Source: Leptospiraceae bacterium | Lineage (GTDB): Bacteria > Spirochaetota > Leptospiria > Leptospirales > Leptospiraceae | Reading direction: 5' to 3' | Assembly (NCBI GenBank): GCA_024233875.1 | Contig: JACKPB010000003.1 | Span: forward strand, 186,001 to 250,000 | DNA: 64,000 nucleotides | Position numbers and translations under genes: made by a program | Shown here: positions 25,760 to 34,158 of the stretch, one piece after another | How positions within the stretch are numbered: the stretch's first letter is position 1 | Layout: each line of letters begins with the position of its first letter | Notes under the pieces: model-generated | What the model was told of the DNA's origin: nothing | What the model saw: only the letters and a program-made list of their open reading frames with translations | The model's database searches: none

Positions 25760-27779
25760 TTGGAAGATCTGCAGATGATTTCTCCATATCTTTCGGAAAG
25801 AATCTAACATCAAAATCTCTAAAGTAAATGTTCTCAGGTAAAGTGATGGACAGTTTGTCTGAATTTATCCCCGGGAATTCCAGAATGTTTTTTCCGGCCT
25901 TCAATTCGAATTGAAATTCTGCAATTTTCTTTCTTGTATGTACCTTATAGAGTTTGTCCTGATCGAATGAATCCCTCTCATAGACATCAACTTCTAGTCT
26001 TTGAATGGGATTCTCAGAGATTTCCGGATTGGTGAAACCCAAGCGAAAGGGTCTCTTTCTGGGGTTTGGCAATTCTGTGAAAATATGAGTCAGGCAGCCT
26101 TCAAGAGAAACTGTCTTTCCGAAATCCTTCTTATCGATTTTAGAATTTTTCCCCATAGTGGAATGTACTACAGAGGATTGGAGTTCGAGAGATTCGGAGT
26201 TGATCTTTCTCCTGTACATCTCATCCGGATTTTTGACGGCAATGTAACCAATGTAAGCAAATGAAAGAGAGATGGGAAGAGCTACCATAAGAATAGCAAA
26301 CTTTGTTGAGGAGAACTCCCCTTCTTTCTTTTCGGAGGCTCCGGTAACTTCCTTGTACCATTGAACAAAGGATTCCACTGAATGGCGGAGGGTCATGGTA
26401 TCTTCCTGAAAGGTAAGACCTGCCTTAGATTTCCTTTTTTCTAGAAGCTTTCCAATCTTAGCTTTTTCTCTAGCTCTCTCGGTAAGGGAGAGTATCCTAC
26501 CACTGAAGATTCCCAGAAACACAAAGAAAGGGAGAACAACCTCATCATCCTGAAAGTAGCATTGAAAGAATCCCGCAGGAAATAAAAATAAATATCCTAT
26601 AAATAGAACACTGTCCTTCTCTTCTTCGGAATCTAAAAAGAATCGCACGGAAAGAAACCAGAAAATCATGTAAACCAAAACTGCGGGGATACCACCAATC
26701 GCATGGAAATGAAGAAAATCGTTGTGTGAATGTCCTCTGGGTGTGATGTAGAGTTCGTACCAGAGTTGTTCATATTTTGTTATCATCTCAATTGATTTTT
26801 CCCAGTGCATCTTTCTGAAATTGTCAGGACCCACTCCAAAAACCGGATTGGAAGTGATGATATCCAAAGTATTTTTAACAATAAAGTATCTCTGATTTTC
26901 AGTACTATTTTCAATGATCGATTCGTTGATCGCCCGATTGAGCAACCAATTTTGACGTATGAAAAATAATCCTATGAGATTGATGATAAGAAACAGTCCC
27001 AAAAGAAAAATAGTTCTTCGAAGTGTTAGAAAATCTTTTAAGAATTTTCTCCACTTCCAAACCATAGCTATCAGAGCGAAAAACACTCCCGTCCATGCAG
27101 ATCGACTCTGGTTGTAAAAAAAGATCACATTGAGAAGAATAATGATAAGTGCATAAAATACATTATGCAGAATCGATCTTTCGGAAAATTTATAGATGTA
27201 ATACGCAAGTAAACCCGGAATAAACAGTCCGATGATTCCCCCGAAAGTAAGGTGGGTGTTCATGAAACCTATAGGAAGATAAGTTTGAAATCCAAATACT
27301 TCACCCGCAAAATGTTGCATTCTGGCACCTTCCGGGACAGAAAATCCATTCATTACAAAAGTAGACAGACGAAATGGAGTGAAAATAGAGATAAGTCCGG
27401 ATGCTATGACGAGGCCTAAAGAGATGAAATAGGCTTTTTTGAATTGTTCTACGTTTTCACTTTTTTTGGAAAGAAATGCCGCAGCCATAAAAACAAAACA
27501 AAACCAAAAATCAGAAACTTCTCCTTCCTTTAGTGGTCTCCAAACGTTGGTATAGGAATTGAAATTATAAAAATAGGAAAGTAGAAGGGAAAGGTAAATA
27601 AATAGAGCGGTTAGAAAGAAAGTAAATTCATACTTATTTTTTACTTTTCTCTTTCGAATGGCATCTACAATAAAAGTAAAAGTCGCCAAAACGGCAAAAG
27701 ATTGTGAAAGGGTAACAGACAATGGAAAACTTATAATGAAGAGGGAAAAAAAAGTAACCGATAATTGAGTTAAATCCAT
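25725..27779 (-). CDS. O-antigen ligase family (Wzy_C) membrane protein with C-terminal soluble domain
   Basis: A 684-residue protein with about eleven membrane helices. The Wzy_C region contains NPVFGVGPDNF and, further on, PRGHSHNDFLHFHAIGG, matching the GVGPGNF and His-rich pattern of O-antigen ligases and polymerases. About 230 extra residues follow the last helix cluster; part is charged and part is beta-type near the C-terminus. It could ligate or polymerise O-antigen, and its divergent neighbour is an LPS-type glycosyltransferase, 22 bp away between start codons. Family call is firm; ligase versus polymerase is open. Confidence 0.8.
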   Translation of the reverse strand: MDLTQLSVTFFSLFIISFPLSVTLSQSFAVLATFTFIVDAIRKRKVKNKYEFTFFLTALFIYLSLLLSYFYNFNSYTNVWRPLKEGEVSDFWFCFVFMAAAFLSKKSENVEQFKKAYFISLGLVIASGLISIFTPFRLSTFVMNGFSVPEGARMQHFAGEVFGFQTYLPIGFMNTHLTFGGIIGLFIPGLLAYYIYKFSERSILHNVFYALIIILLNVIFFYNQSRSAWTGVFFALIAMVWKWRKFLKDFLTLRRTIFLLGLFLIINLIGLFFIRQNWLLNRAINESIIENSTENQRYFIVKNTLDIITSNPVFGVGPDNFRKMHWEKSIEMITKYEQLWYELYITPRGHSHNDFLHFHAIGGIPAVLVYMIFWFLSVRFFLDSEEEKDSVLFIGYLFLFPAGFFQCYFQDDEVVLPFFVFLGIFSGRILSLTERAREKAKIGKLLEKRKSKAGLTFQEDTMTLRHSVESFVQWYKEVTGASEKKEGEFSSTKFAILMVALPISLSFAYIGYIAVKNPDEMYRRKINSESLELQSSVVHSTMGKNSKIDKKDFGKTVSLEGCLTHIFTELPNPRKRPFRLGFTNPEISENPIQRLEVDVYERDSFDQDKLYKVHTRKKIAEFQFELKAGKNILEFPGINSDKLSITLPENIYFRDFDVRFFPKDMEKSSADLPIISFGKLCDVE

Positions 27780-27801
27780 TGTTGAATTCAGGTTTCCCGA
27801 T

Positions 27802-28617
27802 ATGAGTGTAGAAGAAAAGAAAAAAATTCAGTTTTCTGTGGCTGTAATTACATATAATGAAGAGCAGAATCTGAAAGACTGCATTCAATCTTTCCATGAG
27901 ATCGCCGACGAAGTGATCATCCTGGATTCCTTTTCAACCGACAAAACCGAAGAAATTGCCAGATCTTTCCCTAAAGTGACCTTTCATGTCCGAAAGTTTT
28001 CCGGTCACATTGAGCAAAAAAATCATGCCATTGAGCTTTGTTCCGGAGAGTGGATCCTTTCCCTGGATGCAGATGAAAGAGTAAGTCCTGAATTATGTCG
28101 CGAAATTCAGGACTTACTCCCGAGATCTGATAAGAAAAATGGATACAAGATTCCCCGCCTTACCTACCACATGGGTAGATTCATCCGCCATGGAGGATGG
28201 TATCCTTTGAAACGGTACCGATTTTTTCGAAAAGGATTTGCGAGATGGACAGGTGAAAATCCCCACGATTATATAGAAATTGACGGGAAAGGATCCAGCC
28301 TAAAGGGAGATATCATTCACTACAGCTTCAAGGATCTTTCCCACCAGATCGATACTATCAATAAATTTTCCTCGATTGTCAGCTTTACCCGCTTTAAGAA
28401 AAGTATTTCCTTTCCACTCTTGAAATCCTTATACAAACCATTTTTTAAATTTATTGAATGCTATTTTTTAAAATTGGGCTTCCTGGATGGCTACCCGGGT
28501 TTTGTCATAGCGATCTCTTCTTCATTTTCTACATTTTTAAAGTTTGCAAAAATATATGAATTGAAAAACAATACTATCGAAAGACCCTCAAATCTCAGAA
28601 AAGATTATGGAACCTAA
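27802..28617 (+). CDS. Family 2 glycosyltransferase (WaaE/KdtX-like)
   Basis: A 271-residue GT-A glycosyltransferase. VAVITYNEEQNLKDCI, VIILDSFSTDKT, the metal-binding LDADERV and a GHIEQKNHA segment match the WaaE-like LPS-core beta-glucosyltransferases. Residue ER after DAD is typical. It has no signal or internal membrane anchor except a mildly hydrophobic C-terminus. Its TAA abuts the ATG of the next gene, so it heads a five- or six-gene operon reaching 32844. It probably adds a sugar to LPS core. Confidence 0.85.
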   Translation: MSVEEKKKIQFSVAVITYNEEQNLKDCIQSFHEIADEVIILDSFSTDKTEEIARSFPKVTFHVRKFSGHIEQKNHAIELCSGEWILSLDADERVSPELCREIQDLLPRSDKKNGYKIPRLTYHMGRFIRHGGWYPLKRYRFFRKGFARWTGENPHDYIEIDGKGSSLKGDIIHYSFKDLSHQIDTINKFSSIVSFTRFKKSISFPLLKSLYKPFFKFIECYFLKLGFLDGYPGFVIAISSSFSTFLKFAKIYELKNNTIERPSNLRKDYGT

Positions 28618-29379
28618 ATGCTCAAAAAATTTAAGTCTTTCCTAGGCAATTTAAAAACTAAATTCACAGTTCCCGAAGAAGAAGAAACAATTCAACGTCA
28701 GGCTCGTCCCCTCGGATTCGAGAGGGAACTCGAAGAACTTCGAAAAAAACTATCGGATTTTCTTCTAACTTCCAAGGTAAATTCAGGTATTGTCGTAGAA
28801 AGAAATGGATACAAACTTCTTAAGAATGGGCCCAACCTCTACAAACTGGAAGGGAAAGAGAAGGAAGGAAGGGCATTTTCTATCGCAATCAGCACGGGAT
28901 CATTTTTGAATGTTGGGGAAGAAAAAGTGACAGGAATTCTTCAGGTCGAAGAAGCCGAATTGAACCGTGCTATCCAAACCGACCACAGTCAGCTGATAAG
29001 TTTCCTGGGAAAATTCAAAACTCTTGAATTGAATGATCGGGCACTAGAAGGACTCACAGGCATCCGAAATAGATACCATTGGAAAGAAATTTTGCTCTGG
29101 GAAAGGTTTTGGAAAGAACAGGTAGTGATACGTCTTTCTCCAAATTGCCTGGCTCTCCTACTTGTTATCCATGATGATTCGTTTAAAAAATTTTTCCTGG
29201 AAGTTGCTTCCCGAAAAACCAAAAAAATTGTATATGATGAGCTCTTTTATCTGAACCAGGGCGTCAATTCAGAAGAGTCCAATCCCAACACGAAAAATTA
29301 TGACCTCCCCTCTTTTGAACGGGCCAAGCTGGATCTCAGACGTGTGATTGAACAGGTAAGAAAGAAACGGGATCAATGA
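28618..29379 (+). CDS. Uncharacterised protein with a FliG-C-like C-terminal half
   Basis: A 253-residue soluble protein that I do not recognise as a whole. The C-terminal part (about 175-253: LALLLVIHDDSFKKFFLEVA, SRKTKKIVYDELFYL, and a final FERAKLDLRRVIEQVRKK helix) follows the spacing of the FliG C-terminal domain, where a helix bearing charged residues contacts the motor. This could also be chance in a helical protein. The N-terminal part is basic then acidic and helical. It abuts the glycosyltransferase gene and overlaps the ABC ATPase gene by 4 bp. Confidence 0.5.
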   Translation: MLKKFKSFLGNLKTKFTVPEEEETIQRQARPLGFERELEELRKKLSDFLLTSKVNSGIVVERNGYKLLKNGPNLYKLEGKEKEGRAFSIAISTGSFLNVGEEKVTGILQVEEAELNRAIQTDHSQLISFLGKFKTLELNDRALEGLTGIRNRYHWKEILLWERFWKEQVVIRLSPNCLALLLVIHDDSFKKFFLEVASRKTKKIVYDELFYLNQGVNSEESNPNTKNYDLPSFERAKLDLRRVIEQVRKKRDQ

Positions 29380-30146
29380 GTTCCAATCTCAGAGTTTCTT
29401 CAGCCGGAATCCTGATTTCTGCCGGAGAGAAAGTTTTACTGAATCAGTTTCGATTTACTCTCCGGGAGGGAGAGATTCACTCTATTGTTGGTGCATCCGG
29501 TTCGGGAAAATCTACTTTTTCTATGTCCTTACTCGGCCTTCTCCCCGATAATATTAAAATTAAATGGGATGAATTTCAAATTTTAAGTCGAAATTATGAT
29601 GAGATTGATGAAAATACCTGGATTCATTGGAGGGGAAAAGAAATTTGTTTGGTACCTCAAAATCCTGCAAATGCCTTTCATCCTTATTTGAGTATAGGAG
29701 AGCAGATACTAGATTCATTTCATGTAAAAAAAGTAAAAATCTCCAAAGAAGAGATCTTTCATACCCTTTCAGAATTCGGATTTTTAAATCCAAAGAAAAC
29801 TTTTCTTCAAAAACCTCCTGAATTGTCAGGTGGGGAAAGACAGAGAATATTACTTTCTATTGCTTATAAAATGAATCCAAAAATTCTGGTAGCAGATGAG
29901 CCTACTACAGCTCTCGATGCGAAAAATGAAAAGTCAATTTTGGAATTGATGATTAGGATAGTACAGGAGAAGAAGATTTCCTTGATTTTAGTTTCACACG
30001 ATCGAAGGATAGTAAGGGAACTCTCCGACCGGGTCACTGTTATCAATCGGGGAGAGTTCATAGAATCTTTCCCGATGAATGGGAGTTTTCCTAACGAAAT
30101 GAAAGAGTATTCAAAAAGATTATTATTGGAAAGAGAGTTACATTGA
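29376..30146 (+). CDS. Orphan ABC transporter ATP-binding protein (OppD/DppD-like)
   Basis: A 256-residue ATPase with Walker A GASGSGKST, signature LSGGERQRI and Walker B ILVADEPTTALD, and a switch His in VSHDR. The closest pattern is the peptide/nickel (OppD/DppD) group. No permease or binding protein is next to it in the operon, so its partner is elsewhere or it has another role. Overlaps its neighbours on both sides by 4 bp. Confidence 0.8.
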   Translation: MSSNLRVSSAGILISAGEKVLLNQFRFTLREGEIHSIVGASGSGKSTFSMSLLGLLPDNIKIKWDEFQILSRNYDEIDENTWIHWRGKEICLVPQNPANAFHPYLSIGEQILDSFHVKKVKISKEEIFHTLSEFGFLNPKKTFLQKPPELSGGERQRILLSIAYKMNPKILVADEPTTALDAKNEKSILELMIRIVQEKKISLILVSHDRRIVRELSDRVTVINRGEFIESFPMNGSFPNEMKEYSKRLLLERELH

Positions 30147-31657
30147 AGTTTTTTAAGCAGCTTTTATTAATATCCATTTTTTTATGTATCCCGGCTCTAT
30201 CTGTATCTTCACATCCGGTTGTAGAAAAAGTAGATACTTCAGAATATCCTAAGATCAAAATCAGTATTCGGGAAGAAGTTGGTAAACCCTTACAAAATGA
30301 AAAGATACGACTGTATGAGTCGATCCAAGGAAAAGATGACGAAATTCTTGTAATGGATTTACTAAAGAAGAATGAGATCAGAAAGGTTCGTTTACTACTT
30401 TCTATTCAGGCTTCCGACGAGGAAAATAACAAGAAAACCCGGGAGCTTGCAGAGGCTGTTCTGAGGTCCCTGAATTTGGATGATCAGATCATTTTACATA
30501 TCTATGGGGAAGACACCATTTTCTTTGATGACAAACTGGACAAACACACCGCCCTCACAAAGATAAATAATCTACCGAACGCATCGAAAAATTCCCTTTA
30601 TAGTGGAATTCAATATCTCTATTCAAATGTTCCTCTAACCTCTATTCCTTCCTTTTACATACTCATCAGTCCCAATTCACCCACTGAGGTCTTCGATACA
30701 AATTCACCGATTATCGAGTTGTCAGAAAGAAAGCATCTTCCAATTCATATACTTAGCAGTGATGAACCGATCGGTAACTTCTTAGCTCAGAAAACCAGCG
30801 GAAGTTTTTTTGCTTACAATAAAAAAGATTCTATAACCAAACTTCAATCAGAGTTCGGTAATATCAGAAATGAACCGGGTATATTAGAGTACTACACTAT
30901 AGAGCAACCCTTATTGTCTTTGATCTCTCCTACAGAAGTTCTCATAGATTTAAAAATAGGAAATTGGGATTTCGATTTAAAATACAATCTGAGTATCTGG
31001 ACGATTTTTTATGCCAGACTCATGGACATAGAGTTTTTCTATACTCTAGGTTTCTTCCTGATACTTTTGAGTTTCTTAATCTATTATTCCTTTAGAAGGT
31101 CCAGGGAAGTTAGAGAAGCAGAGAAAAAGAGAAAGATTATTGATGAAAAGTACAAAGCAGATCTTTACTATCATGAAAACAATTCTTATGACACCGGTAA
31201 CAAAGTAGCTGTGCTCACTACCAAATCAGTAGAAGAATATGGTGATGATTTCATTCCTGAAGAAGATGATTATGATCCCTACTCTATCTATACAGAAGAA
31301 TCAGATACCTATGAAGAACCTCTGCCACCAATGACCGACCTTCCGGAGGGAGAGGCTTATGAAAAAGCATTTTTTATACAAAAAGAAGGACCGAATCCCG
31401 GTAGACAGTACAATATTACTTTAGAAGAAGTCTATATAGGAAAGGCTACCGATAATGATTTAATACTTATCGACAACACAGTTAGCGACAAACATGCTAA
31501 AATCAAAATTATAAGGGGTGTTCATTATCTCTATGATCTTGTTTCCAATCGTGGAACTTATGTGAATGGAAAAAAGCTTCTCAGACCTAAGGCCCTTTCA
31601 GATTTTGATGAAATAAGATTAGGAAAAACACTTTTACTATTTCGAGGAAACAAATGA
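30143..31657 (+). CDS. Membrane-anchored FHA-domain protein with VWA-like N-terminal region
   Basis: A 504-residue protein. A signal peptide is followed by an extracytoplasmic domain (about 25-280) with the shape of a von Willebrand A-like fold (IRKVRLLLSIQASDEENNKK, then LYSGIQYLYSN and SFYILISPNSPT), then a membrane helix (about 298-318), a charged linker rich in Asp/Glu, and a cytoplasmic FHA domain (about 420-504) with IGKATDNDLILID, VSDKHAKI and SNRGTYVNGK. FHA domains bind phosphothreonine. Start is TTG 30143, inside the preceding gene, with GAGAG upstream. The downstream SET gene overlaps by 4 bp. Confidence 0.75.
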   Translation: MKFFKQLLLISIFLCIPALSVSSHPVVEKVDTSEYPKIKISIREEVGKPLQNEKIRLYESIQGKDDEILVMDLLKKNEIRKVRLLLSIQASDEENNKKTRELAEAVLRSLNLDDQIILHIYGEDTIFFDDKLDKHTALTKINNLPNASKNSLYSGIQYLYSNVPLTSIPSFYILISPNSPTEVFDTNSPIIELSERKHLPIHILSSDEPIGNFLAQKTSGSFFAYNKKDSITKLQSEFGNIRNEPGILEYYTIEQPLLSLISPTEVLIDLKIGNWDFDLKYNLSIWTIFYARLMDIEFFYTLGFFLILLSFLIYYSFRRSREVREAEKKRKIIDEKYKADLYYHENNSYDTGNKVAVLTTKSVEEYGDDFIPEEDDYDPYSIYTEESDTYEEPLPPMTDLPEGEAYEKAFFIQKEGPNPGRQYNITLEEVYIGKATDNDLILIDNTVSDKHAKIKIIRGVHYLYDLVSNRGTYVNGKKLLRPKALSDFDEIRLGKTLLLFRGNK

Positions 31658-32190
31658 AATTTGATTCTGAATTTCTATCCAAAGTTCAATCTGAAAGTTA
31701 TGTAAGCCCTTCAGTAGAAAGAAGAGATACACCCGGTAAGGGGGTCGGTCTCTTCGCAGTGAAGTCGATAAAGAAAAATGAAATAGTAAGTATCTCAGGA
31801 GGTATCGTTCTCCCCACCCATACCTGGGAAACAATCAAAGAAGGCTTTGGAGACTATGCATATTCGATACATGATGATTTTCTCATTGTTCCGATCAATC
31901 CGGGAGATCCCAGTGACGACTGGAGAATGAATCATTGCTGTGAACCTAATTGTGGAGTCAAGGGACAAATCATATTTGTTGCACTCAGAGATATTGAAAT
32001 TGGGGAAGAACTTACATTTGATTATGCTATGACTGAAAGCGATCCCGGATACGGTATGACACTCTACTGTGATAAACCCACCTGTAGAAAAAGATTTTCC
32101 GGTGATGACTGGAAAAATGAATCCATTCAAAAAAAGTACGAAGGATATTTTTCCTCATACATCCAGGAAAAAATAAATTCTATAAAATGA
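31654..32190 (+). CDS. SET-domain lysine methyltransferase-like protein
   Basis: A 178-residue SET protein. GKGVGLFAV matches the N-terminal SAM-binding GxG motif, RMNHCCEPNC matches the NHxCxPN motif, and GEELTFDYA contains the catalytic Tyr context. CDKPTCRKRF after it resembles a post-SET cysteine cluster. The active-site pattern is intact. SET enzymes methylate lysines, mostly on histones in eukaryotes; substrates of bacterial members are seldom known. The ATG overlaps the TGA of the FHA gene, implying co-expression. Confidence 0.9.
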   Translation: MKFDSEFLSKVQSESYVSPSVERRDTPGKGVGLFAVKSIKKNEIVSISGGIVLPTHTWETIKEGFGDYAYSIHDDFLIVPINPGDPSDDWRMNHCCEPNCGVKGQIIFVALRDIEIGEELTFDYAMTESDPGYGMTLYCDKPTCRKRFSGDDWKNESIQKKYEGYFSSYIQEKINSIK

Positions 32191-32196
32191 AGTATT

Positions 32197-32825
32197 TTGG
32201 AACCCTCTGAAACTCCCGGGGATAGTATTCTTGAAATTCGACAGAAATTACTATCCCAAAATTTTTTCAATCTGCCCAATTTCGTTTCATCACTTAGGGT
32301 TTTCTCCCTTCCATTGATCACTCTCACAGCTAAGAAGTTTTCTTTTCAACCTGATCTGAAGACTTTCTTTTCCTGTTTCTTAATCTATAATTTGGCGGCT
32401 TTCAGTGACTTATTGGATGGCTATCTTGCCCGGAAATTAAAAAAGGAAACCGTGTACGGAAAGTACATGGATCCAATTTGTGATAAAATTTTTAATTTAG
32501 TTTTACTTTTATTGATATCAAACTACTTTCAAATGCCCATTTTTGTTTTTTTCTTAATCTTAATTCGTGAATCTTTGGGAGTATTTGTAGGGACATATCT
32601 ATTTTTTAAACTGGGAATCCAGGGAAATCCCAATCTTCTCGGAAAAGTGAGTATTGTCCTATCCAACTTTGTAATCGGTTGGCATCTGATAAGCTATGCT
32701 TTTCCACTATTCTACTATCAAAATGAAATTCGGATTTTCCTAATTGGCTCGATGCTTCTAAGTTATGTGATAGGAAGTGGATTGTATTTAAAAGATTTCT
32801 TTAGAAAGTTAAGTGAGAAGGAAAA

Positions 32826-32844
<19 letters not shown>
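32197..32844 (+). CDS. CDP-alcohol phosphatidyltransferase (PgsA-like)
   Basis: A 215-residue membrane enzyme with the full CDP-alcohol phosphotransferase motif spaced as D-x2-DG-x2-AR-x8-G-x3-D-x3-D (SDLLDGYLARKL, then GKYMDPICDK). Several hydrophobic helices follow. It transfers a phosphatidyl group to an alcohol such as glycerol-3-phosphate; the acceptor cannot be told. Only TTG at 32197 offers a common start because an in-frame stop lies three codons upstream. The last 19 bases are antisense to the tRNA-Leu gene. Confidence 0.85.
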
Positions 32845-32907
<63 letters not shown>

Positions 32908-32979
32908 GGTATGAAAACTAAGAAAAGAAAAATAGATTTCTTAAAGTAATTCCATAATTTTTACCCTATAAAATCTGTA

Positions 32980-33005
32980 AAGAATTTCTCTCAGAAGAAA
33001 TTCTT
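32980..33005 (-). terminator. Probable terminator hairpin downstream of the DUF5683-like gene
   Basis: A perfect 10-bp inverted repeat (AAGAATTTCT at 32980-32989, AGAAATTCTT at 32996-33005) with a 6-nt loop lies 7 bp past the stop of the minus-strand operon. The tail is only weakly U-rich, so this is moderately supported. Confidence 0.5.
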
Positions 33006-33012
33006 AGCCAGA

Positions 33013-34158
33013 CTAAAAATTATATCCCAATCCAAATTCTACCTCTGTTTCCAGGGATCCCGGACTTCTACTGAGAGGAACTCTAGAAATGTCCTGAAAA
33101 ATATGAAGTCCGTATTCGGGTGATCTAGGAAGAATCGCCTGACTGTCCGGATAAGATTTTTTCCAAAACAATGCATCCAAAATATTCAAAAGATAAAATA
33201 CTGCCACACCTTTTGAAATCGTACTGATCCCTGTTCCTCTATTCAAAGCAGAGTCATATCTAGAATTGGACTGAAAGTAATGCAAATACATTAGATTTTC
33301 TGCCTCCGAACCGGAGTAAGAAGTTAAGAGATATCCATAGTTTGAGTAGTTTTGATAATCCGATTTTGCTGATTTGAAATTTTGATAGGAACTGATTACC
33401 CCACCTATCCCGATCAAAACACCGGCAGAAAAAAAATATCCTTTTATTTTTTGATCTTTTTGATACTGACCCCACCCCGGTAAGATTGCTGATCTTAAAC
33501 CTGATCCCCAGTACGGATACAATTCCTTTATAATTTCTCCGGTTTTTGTTTCTGTTTCTGTTTCCATCACCATGATAGCTTCAGATTTATCATAAAACTC
33601 CAGAAATCGATTTACCCGAAGGTTTTTATTTTTAGGATTTTTGAATATTAAATCATACTCACCGACTTTAATTATTTTCTTATCCAACTTTAATTTCAAA
33701 TCGGAAGTACTTTCTAAATCTTGAATTTCTAACTCGTAAGTCAAATCACCGGAAATCAATTCCACCTTAGTTTCTGTACTAAAATTTTCCCCTTTTACAG
33801 TTATGGTTTCCGGTATTTCATTGATATCAAATTTCATGGGTTTGGATTTTAGCTTTGGTATTAGAGATTTTACAATATTCAATTCCACCCATTCCGAATA
33901 TCCTGAAATCTTATCCAACTTATTGTAAACTCCTATCCGGTATCTGTACTCCCCTGTGGGCAATTCCAATCGAAACTTTTCAGATTTCAATCTTTCATCG
34001 ATAAGAAGATTTTTCTTTTTATCCTCAATTTGAATTCTGTACCCTTTCGCACCTTCAATTTCTTCCCATTCAAGAAAATTAGCATCTTCTCCAAATAAAT
34101 TTGAATGAAAAATTAAAATCAAAACAGTTAGAATTGAGAAAAAGAATTTATTCCACAT
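33013..34158 (-). CDS. Envelope protein with fibronectin/IPT-like domain and DUF5683-like C-terminal region
   Basis: A 381-residue secreted protein with a signal peptide (about 1-22). The first part resembles a fibronectin type III domain (LEWEEIEGAKGYRIQIEDKKK and YRYRIGVYNK). A second beta domain (about 110-195) with ETITVKGENFSTETKVEL resembles IPT/TIG. From about 215 the pattern RSAILPGWGQYQKDQKIKGY plus two hydrophobic stretches matches the DUF5683-type membrane-associated domain. Its start overlaps the FecR gene by 11 bp. Role: likely part of an envelope complex, with the fibronectin-rich FecR protein. Confidence 0.7.
   Translation of the reverse strand: MWNKFFFSILTVLILIFHSNLFGEDANFLEWEEIEGAKGYRIQIEDKKKNLLIDERLKSEKFRLELPTGEYRYRIGVYNKLDKISGYSEWVELNIVKSLIPKLKSKPMKFDINEIPETITVKGENFSTETKVELISGDLTYELEIQDLESTSDLKLKLDKKIIKVGEYDLIFKNPKNKNLRVNRFLEFYDKSEAIMVMETETETKTGEIIKELYPYWGSGLRSAILPGWGQYQKDQKIKGYFFSAGVLIGIGGVISSYQNFKSAKSDYQNYSNYGYLLTSYSGSEAENLMYLHYFQSNSRYDSALNRGTGISTISKGVAVFYLLNILDALFWKKSYPDSQAILPRSPEYGLHIFQDISRVPLSRSPGSLETEVEFGLGYNF

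Noticed and set aside
25744..25799. 11-bp inverted repeat at the convergent znuB/O-antigen-ligase end
   Set aside because: Loop of 34 nt and no U-run on either side; might be a bidirectional terminator, but support is too thin to list it as a feature.
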